Below are positions 57,846 through 64,000 of a stretch of 64,000 bases of DNA, one piece after another; positions within the stretch are counted from its first letter, which is position 1, and every line of letters begins with the position of its first letter. The DNA lies in the NCBI GenBank assembly GCA_029706075.1, contig JAINUG010000329.1, forward strand, positions 577,501 through 641,500, given 5' to 3'. This DNA comes from Aldrovandia affinis (Eukaryota; Chordata; Actinopteri; Notacanthiformes; Halosauridae). The notes under the pieces were generated by a model. That model was not told where the DNA came from. It saw only the letters and a program-made list of their open reading frames with translations, and did no database searches. A program made the position numbers and the translations under genes.

Positions 57846-58587
57846 CTAAAAGAAAAAATCTAAATGGAAAAAATCTAAATCTGGACATGTGATCGGTATC
57901 TATGTTGTTTCAGTTGCGAATGAGGGCCTTTCATTTCTTGCATAATTTGATCGTGTAATTAGAACCAGTCTTAATAAATTGGTCGTTAATGTGTCACTAT
58001 TAGCGACAACAAAATAGCGACCATTTTTGCACTGCGACTATTTTAGTAAATCTGGCCCTGAGAGATGACCCTCATAAAGGAACCTGAGTGGCGTAATCCT
58101 TAAAAATACACTCCTGTGTAGGATTATAGAACTACAAATTTCCTAACCTGTATCGTCTGGATAAGCCTATCCACCAGTTTAATAAGTCTACGTTGGTTGG
58201 TTCGAACACCATCATTTCAATTTGAACACAACACACTAACCGGCCGCATATGTATATATATATATATATCATTATTTTGCAATGGAAGAGTTAATTTTAA
58301 AATCACAAAATGCCAGAAAACGTCACCGTTCTCCTTGTGTTAAACAGATTAGTCGTGTCCCCATTGGCTACTCCCTCAGCCGAATGAGCCAAGCACCTTT
58401 TTACCCCCAGGTGGAGTTATTTTGGTTTATGGTTGATTTCCTTATACATTAGGTTGTACTTTCATACTATTGTTAATATATCCCAGTGTCTGCATTCCTG
58501 GATCCTTATTGGGTCTTTCTGCTGTTTGCATTTTTGTGATATTGAATGACATGCCTTGCCAATGGCCAGTACTCAAAGCTCTTTTTG
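57846..58587. other. No gene; short TA repeat
   Basis: A (TA)n run lies at about 58252-58269. AGTAAATCTGGCCC (about 58049) resembles ends of some fish DNA-transposon MITEs, but no partner end is seen. Confidence 0.35.
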
Positions 58588-59319
58588 TGACGGACCGGAC
58601 AAGGACCCAGACGCAGACCAGGATATAGCAGGAAAGGAACGTTTAATGATCAGTCCAAGTTCAAAGCTGAAAGTCCTAGAAGTCCTAGAGTCCGAGAAGG
58701 TACAAGAACAAAATCCAAAAGAGTAGTCAAGGGCAGTCAAAAGATCAAAACCAAATAAGCAGACAAAACAGAATTGGCAGGCAAAAACTCTTGAGAACAA
58801 GAAGGATCACTAATACAATAACAAGGGGAGACAAAAGACACGGACTGGAAAGCACATATAATAATAAATGACCTGGAAAAGCAGGTAGACACGTGCACAG
58901 TTCGGAGGGGAGGAGCGCATAGGTGGAAAACGCGTGCAGAGAATGCGCGAAGAGAGAAACGCACAAGGATAGGAGAACGAAAGAGAGAATGACAGCTGCA
59001 GATAGAAACGCAAGATAATTAGTAATTAGTAAATGTTAGTAATGTACCCAAAATCCCTAAAGTTAGTAGATTAGTTGGTTAGTAATATATACACGTAACT
59101 AATATGTACAGATGAAAAGAAAGAAAGAAGTAAACGAGATATGAAATAAGGCAGAAACCCGTATAGCCGAAATCACCCGAATAGTGCAACAATAAAGACA
59201 AGGAGTGGTTACCGAATAACAAGGAACACAGACAGACGGGGAAACTGACGTGAATAATAAGTGAACACGGAGAAAATAATAAAATACAAAAACAAGCAGA
59301 ACACACAAAATGCATAACC
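58588..59319 (-). mobile_element. Solo LTR related to the Gypsy LTRs
   Basis: On the minus strand it follows the same order as the LTRs at 33447 and 38757. It starts near GGTTATGCATTTTG, then has CTACTAACTTTAGGGATTT, CAGCTGTCATTCTCTC, CACGTGTCTACCTG and an end GTCTGGGTCCTTGTCCG...GTCA. It is shorter (about 730 bp) and clearly diverged. No internal region and no clear target duplication. Confidence 0.65.
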
Positions 59320-59712
59320 TAAAACTTTTATGAATTGTGAAGAATACAATATTTTCTAATTTTGTACGACTGTTTTTTGACTGTCAATCATAGTATTTTT
59401 TGTTTTTCTTAGATTTTTTCCTGTTCAAATGTTCTGGTGGGTGGTCTCAGAATGTTTTCCAAATGGCACCGTTTGGTATGACGAGGTCCTGTGTTTGTGT
59501 TGTGCTTAGGTTTGTTCCATCCTCCCCTGGGGCCTCATTTATAAAACGTATTTACGCGCAGATTTGATCTTAGAACGTGTGTATGCTCAAATCCACGCCA
59601 AAGTTCAGATTTATAAAAACGGTCTTTGACGTGGAAAAGTACTCAGCTCCATGTCAGGTTTCAACTTGGCGTACGCACGTTTCCTTGTGGCAATGTTGGA
59701 GTACTGCAGGTA

Positions 59713-60125
59713 TTTGCGGTCTCGTCTCTTCTCTGTCCTGACCCCTCGCTGGTGGAACTATCTTCCGCAATCGGTCAGGACCGCGGAATCACTTGCGATC
59801 TTGGGCAAGAGACTCAAAACCCACCTTTTCAGACTCCACTACCACTGAATTCTGTACATCTAGCAAATTGTCATCACCACTGCCTACTTGCTCAACACTA
59901 TATACCCCTGCTTACTCCATTAAAAAATAATAATTGACTAACCTTTTCCTTCCCAGTGTTACAGGTATGGTACGCAGCTGCCTGCAATGGTTTATTGCTG
60001 TATTACTGCACTGATCTCTTGCGCGTACTATGATTGTTCCTACCATGTATTAATGTACATATTGTAAGTCGCTCTGGATAAGAGCGTCTGCTAAATGCAT
60101 AAAATGTAAATGTAATGTAAAATGT
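59713..60125 (+). mobile_element. L2 LINE, 3' end
   Basis: The last part of RT (RWWNYLPQSVRTAESLAI, LFRLHYH), 3' UTR and tail GTCGCTCTGGATAAGAGCG. 5'-truncated. Confidence 0.85.
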
Positions 60126-60174
60126 ATTCGGAAATCTAACAGTGCCAACATGTCGTCTGCTGCCTAATTGTTTC

Positions 60175-60177
<3 letters not shown>

Positions 60178-60250
<73 letters not shown>
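60178..60250. repeat. (ATT)n then (AGT)n microsatellite
   Basis: About 12 ATT units pass directly into about 12 AGT units, following the L2 tail closely. Confidence 0.95.
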
Positions 60251-60412
60251 CCAGATTGAACCCATTGCTTAGGCTATACGTAATGGTTTGCACAATAAAT
60301 GTATTAATAAATTAAAACAACATAAGCGAGGCTACTTGTGGAAAACAAAACAAAAACGCACATTGGTTTTCCAAAACTACCCCTATTAGCATAATTGACA
60401 CATCCTTGAAAT

Positions 60413-60790
60413 TTATTTAATACATATTATGGTTCCACGCGTGTAAAACATTTTGGTCAATCTGTAGGCTATAAAATGTCCAATAATGCAGTGGTTTGTA
60501 AGAGGAAGAATGGCTTCGCTTCTCGAAGATATCGCCAACCACGTAATAAGAAGGGAACGAGTTATTCGAGATTTTGACCTCAGTTTTAAATCAGACCACT
60601 TTTTCTTTACGTCCTTCAGGGACCTTTGCTGCCCGCCGTTCACAGCCTGTGCTACAGACTGCCAGGCCACGTACTTGGTTTTACTGGTAAAGCCACTGGA
60701 AAGACTCCCAAACAGCGTCCCTGCACGCATCTGCGCCTCCGCCAACAAGACCTCGATTTCGGCCTCGCTAAACTTATTTTTTTATACGAT
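60413..60790 (-). pseudogene. Harbinger Myb/SANT-like protein, partial
   Basis: The minus strand reads NKFSEAEIEVLLAEAQMRAG, TLFGSLSSGFTSKTKYVAWQ, SVAQAVNGGQQRSLKDVKKK and WSDLKLRSKSR, a Myb/SANT-like DNA-binding domain typical of the second protein of Harbinger elements. That protein helps the transposase enter the nucleus and bind the ends. The N-terminal start is not clear, and the C-terminus drifts into non-homologous sequence ending at 60413. Confidence 0.7.
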
Positions 60791-60975
60791 TTATAGATTT
60801 CACATCTGGGGGACTGGCGTACGCACGGTTTTTTGTGCGTACGTTCAGTTTCTCTGAATCACACTTACGCACATTTCAGAAATGATCTTAGATCAAATAT
60901 AGGATGGTTTCTACGCAACTTTTTATAAATGAGGCCCCAGAACTGTTTTTCATTCTTTGATGTCTTGTAGAGTTT

Positions 60976-61019
60976 TATTGTGTAATGCTCATATTTTTCC
61001 TGTTGAGCATTACACAATA
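60976..61019. repeat. Perfect 16-bp hairpin
   Basis: TATTGTGTAATGCTCA (60976-60991) and its exact complement (61004-61019) around a 12-nt loop. Confidence 0.85.
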
Positions 61020-62037
61020 TTTTTGTTTTAACTCAGTTTGATGGTGTTTTTAGTTTGTGTTTCTCACGGCGTGGTTTCTGAGATGGCATCTCCAAGATAA
61101 ACTGACCTGCTGGAACAGTCTGCTAGAAGCGCTAGCACTCCATAAACTTGAATCTCCCTCGCCTTCGCTTTGGGATTATTGTGGTTTTATGTTCCTTTGA
61201 GAGGAAGTGTCATCGAGTGAATAAAGCTTTTTCGGTTTCAAAATGTCCTATTGGTTACTACTAGTGTAGGCTGGTGGTGCCACATTCAGTAACTGCATTC
61301 TGACACAAGGAAATAACGTAGCCGGAAGTAGGCTAAGTGTTCCTGCGATGTATTTTAAAGTTAAATTACAAAATACATTTTGAGTCCGTGTACTCAGGCT
61401 GAATCTAAAGTCTCTGCGTTGGGAAACAAGTGGCGTTTGTTGTAACTGAGTTTGAGTTTGCTGCTGTTCCCGGTGTCAGATCGAAGCTTCAGCTATAAAT
61501 TAATGTACGTTATGTATGCATGTTATTTTATAACCTTTATTAACCTTGCACTCAATATTAAACCGAACTGTAGTCATTTTCTCCATGCTGAAATATGTGA
61601 AATTGTCGATATTTGAGTTTTGAATCATGGTAGTTGAGTGGTCCAACTACCAACTTTGCTAACATTACTTCCCGATTCGACACAATGGGAGCAGCATCCT
61701 GTGTCATAAGTTTTATATTTATTTCCCCCCCGTAGTGGTCTAAAGCAGCCATATCGACTGGTCCTTTACAAGTGTGAGCTGCCTATCACAGTCGCTGACC
61801 CTGGTGGGGAGCCCCGATCAGGGGCGGCGTTTGGTCGTCCGCCCCAGGGGGAAGGGGGAGTGAGAGCCAGCATGAACTCGCTGAGAAGTGTGTCTATGAA
61901 TACGTTACTGTGCTATATTGAGCCCTTAAACTATTTATTTCACTGGGTTGTTTCGGCATGGAGCCCAAATCTTATTTCACTGTCAGTGTACGTTGTATTT
62001 CCGACAAGGACTCTCCTGACTCAAGCTACCGTTCAGT
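61020..62037. other. No recognised gene
   Basis: Contains an AATAAA near 61220 and a GC-rich partly palindromic block at about 61821-61851. No domain recognised. Confidence 0.4.
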
Positions 62038-62076
62038 ATCGCTTCTCTGCCTTTTGGCTAAGATCAAGTATAGTAT
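62038..62076 (+). pseudogene. U2 snRNA 5' fragment
   Basis: ATCGCTTCTCTGCCTTTTGG followed by CTAAGATCAAGTATAGTAT matches the 5' end of vertebrate U2 snRNA with two mismatches (CTCGGCC and AGTGTAG in the canonical RNA). It includes stem I and runs to the start of the branch-site pairing region, which is not reached. The sequence after 62076 is not U2, and I see no snRNA promoter element upstream. So it is a truncated retrocopy or part of a composite repeat, not a working gene. Confidence 0.75.
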
Positions 62077-62414
62077 GGAAACCGCTTTGACTCATTTGAA
62101 GGAGCTGTGTTTCAGGGCACTTGAGCGTTGAATGAGATGCTCACTTTCCGTGTGTCTGTCTCACTCGAGCATAGACATTATATGACATTACTAGAGGCAT
62201 GGAGAATGTGTAATGCTGGCTTGATGTTAATATTTAAGACAGTCGTCATCATAAAAAATAAGCTAAGTTTATGTTCTGTATTAAAGCAAAGAATCACTAC
62301 TTTGTTTATTTTGTTTGTCTTCACATCTGTTGTAATGTATTCACGTTTTATCACACTGGGCATTAACTGCTTTCTGAACTCTGAACTGTGAATCCTGTGT
62401 GCCCTTTTTAACTA

Positions 62415-63674
62415 CCGTAATTTCCGGACTATAAGCCGCTACTTTTTTCTCACGCTTTGAACCCTGCGGCTTAAACAATGATACGGCTAATTTATGGATT
62501 TTTACCGGCTAACGAGCTCATGCCGCCAATACATTCAGCCTCGTCACATCAGACCAATTAAATTACCGAACAGGTCACAGCGGACCAATGAAACTGTTCG
62601 AAATTCAATCAAACGCACTCACACAATTCTTCAGATCAGTCATTTTGCGCTTTATGCACATACCCTCATCATGGAAAACACACGAAGAAATGCATATGAT
62701 GCAGTTTTCAAGTTAAAGGCGATCGACCTGGCTGTCAATGAAGGAAATAGAGCTGCTGCACGTAAGCTTGGCATCAATGAATCGATGGTGAGACGTTGGA
62801 GACGGCAGCGTGAAGAACTGACTCGATGCAAAAAGACGACAAAAGCTTTCAGAGGCAAGAAAAGCAGATGGCCCGAACTTGAAAACGTTCTTGAAGACTG
62901 GGTGAACACACAGAGAGCAGACGGCCGAGGTGTTTCCACCGTGCAGATCCGACTGAAAGCCAAAACAATCGCCACCGAAATGAAGATTGAAGATTTCAGA
63001 GGTGGACCATCGTGGTGTCTCAGATTTATGAGACGAAAAGGCCTGTCCATCAGGGCACGGACGACTCTGTGTCAGCAACTCCCTCCCGACTACGAGGAAA
63101 AAGTTACAAACTTCCGCAAATTCACTCAAACAAAGATAGCCGAGAATTCCATTGGACCAGACGACATCATAAATATGGATGAAGTACCTTTGACGTTTGA
63201 CCTACCTCTCACTAGGACTGTTAACAAGAAAGGTGAATCGTCCATCACGCTGAAAACAACTGGCCATGAGAGAACGCATTTCACTTGTGTTCTGAGCTGC
63301 ACAGCATCCGGACAAAAGCTTCCACCAATGGTAATTTTTAAGCGGATGACGATGCCAAAAGAAAAACTCCCGAAAGAAATCGTCGTGAAAGTCAACAATA
63401 AAGGGTGGATGATGGAAAGCCTAATGAAGGAATGGCTGACAGAGTGCTACGGTAAGCGACCGGGGGGATTTTTTCACAGAAAAAAAGCATTGCTCGTTTT
63501 GGACAGCATGAGGGCCCATATACCAGATTCTGTAAAAGCAGTCATCAAGAAGACAAACTCAATTCCAGCTGTGATTCCTGGGGGCACAACGAAGTATTTG
63601 CAGCCACTCGACATCAGTGTGAATCGTGCATTTAAAGTGACACTCCGAGTTGAGTGGGAGACTTGGATGACTAG
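62415..63674 (+). mobile_element. pogo/Tigger-family transposon, 5' part
   Basis: Begins CCGTAATTTCCGGACTATAA after a TA (62413-62414), matching a common fish Tc1/mariner-group terminal repeat. The transposase follows. The right part is cut off by a SINE at 63675 and the window end. Confidence 0.8.
62671..63674 (+). CDS. pogo-family transposase, C-terminus cut off
   Basis: Starts MENTRRNAYDAVFKLKAIDL. An upstream in-frame ATG at 62494 is less likely, because the conserved domain begins right after 62671. N-terminal part: a helix-turn-helix of the Brinker/CENP-B kind (AARKLGINESMVRRWRRQRE, residues about 30-50), then a second DNA-binding part (WVNTQRADGRGVSTVQIRLK). The DDE_1 catalytic domain has Asp 170 in NMDEVPLTF, Asp 278 in LVLDSMRAH and Asp 314 in QPLDISVN, a DD35D spacing by my count. 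The frame is open throughout, without stops or shifts, until a SINE enters after WETWMT; in-frame reading into the SINE would add about 55 unrelated residues. The family moves its element by cut and paste. Confidence 0.85.
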
Positions 63675-64000
63675 GCGGCACGGTGGTGCAGTGGATAGCA
63701 CTGTCGCCTCACAGCAAGAAGGTCTCGGGTTCGAATCCAGGCCGGGGCCTTTCTGTGCGGAGTTGCATGTTCTCCCGTGTCCGCGTGGGTTTCCTCCGGG
63801 TACTCGGTTTCTTCCCACAGTCCAAAGACATGCACGTTAGGCTAATTGGAGAGTCTAAATTGCCCGTAGGTATGAGTGTGTGAGTGAATGGTGTGTGTGC
63901 CCTGCGATGGATTGGCGACCTGTCCAGGGTGTATTCCTGCCTCTCGCCCGGAACGCATGCTGGGATAGGCTCCAGCCCCCCCCCCGCGACCCTGACCAGG
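63675..64000 (+). mobile_element. DANA/mermaid-like tRNA-derived SINE
   Basis: tRNA-like head GGCGGCACGGTGGTGCAGTG with A box near 63680 and B box GGGTTCGAATCC (about 63727). It is followed by the conserved CATGTTCTCCCGTGTCCGCG, CACAGTCCAAAGACATGCA and CTAATTGGAGAGTCTAAATT blocks, and ends in TGGGATAGGCTCCAGCCCCC. It runs off the window. It interrupts the pogo transposase. Confidence 0.88.

Larger units (their letters stand above)
59527..60940 (-). mobile_element. PIF/Harbinger element, transposase lost
   Basis: The terminal inverted repeats match over 20 bp (CTGGGGCCTCATTTATAAAA left; exact complement right). Inside are similar sub-terminal blocks (TTTGATCTTAGA and TTTGATCTAAGA). It carries a Myb/SANT-like gene on the minus strand and no transposase. 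An L2 3' end (59713-60125) and a trinucleotide repeat occupy the interior. Confidence 0.8.

Overview
The window looks like repeat-dense intergenic DNA from a ray-finned (teleost-type) fish. The basis is the repeat set: L2 and CR1 LINEs with fish-type 3' tails, tRNA-headed SINEs including a DANA/mermaid-like one, Tc1, pogo, Harbinger and hAT elements, a BEL/Pao element, a chromodomain Ty3/Gypsy element and long GT arrays. I see no intact host gene. The identifiable coding sequence belongs to mobile elements or to repeat-family genes, most of it broken, and much of the window is elements inserted into elements.

Layout. 1-2165 is a compound GT minisatellite. 4643-5580 is a decayed IS630/Tc1-like transposase (DD35E by my count) with a spliceosomal intron. 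7380-12240 is a decayed gene of an unclassified repeat family with a cysteine-rich (CXC-like) C-terminus. It is split by a SINE, which is split by a Tc1-like element (DD38E by my count), which is split by an L2 LINE. 12340-14980 holds a CR1 end, a solo LTR and the 3' half of a PNMA/ZCCHC-like gag gene. The 5' end of that gag gene lies 17.6 kb away at 32563-32803, because a BEL/Pao tandem (LTR-internal-LTR-internal-LTR, 14981-32557, minus strand, 5-bp target duplication) sits between. Two of its three LTRs carry a TTAA-flanked piggyBac-like element.

33447-39718 is a Ty3/Gypsy chromovirus with both LTRs and one frameshift; its primer-binding region looks self-priming. 39990-41500 is a CR1 LINE. 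42606-43627 is a second DD35E transposase, nearly full length. 43741-48906 is a minus-strand L2 split by a nearly complete plus-strand L2, itself split by a solo LTR. 50190-52069 is a SINE with an 18-bp target duplication and an L2 inside it. 56280-57845 holds L2 fragments in both orientations. 58588-59319 is a solo LTR related to the Gypsy element. 59527-60940 is a Harbinger element that kept its Myb-like gene but not its transposase. 62038-62076 matches the first 39 nt of U2 snRNA. 62415 to the end is a pogo-family transposon whose open transposase frame is cut by a DANA-like SINE.

These parts do not form a host pathway; they record a succession of insertions. The strongest new observations are: a 31-bp inversion between the two BEL copies; the conflicting marker pattern of the three BEL LTRs; complementary lesions and a shared intron in the two DD35E transposases; the possible self-priming site of the Gypsy element; the four-layer nest in the CXC-type gene; and the U2 5' fragment. 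All calls come from reading the sequence by eye. Family names rest on motif recognition, not on database searches.
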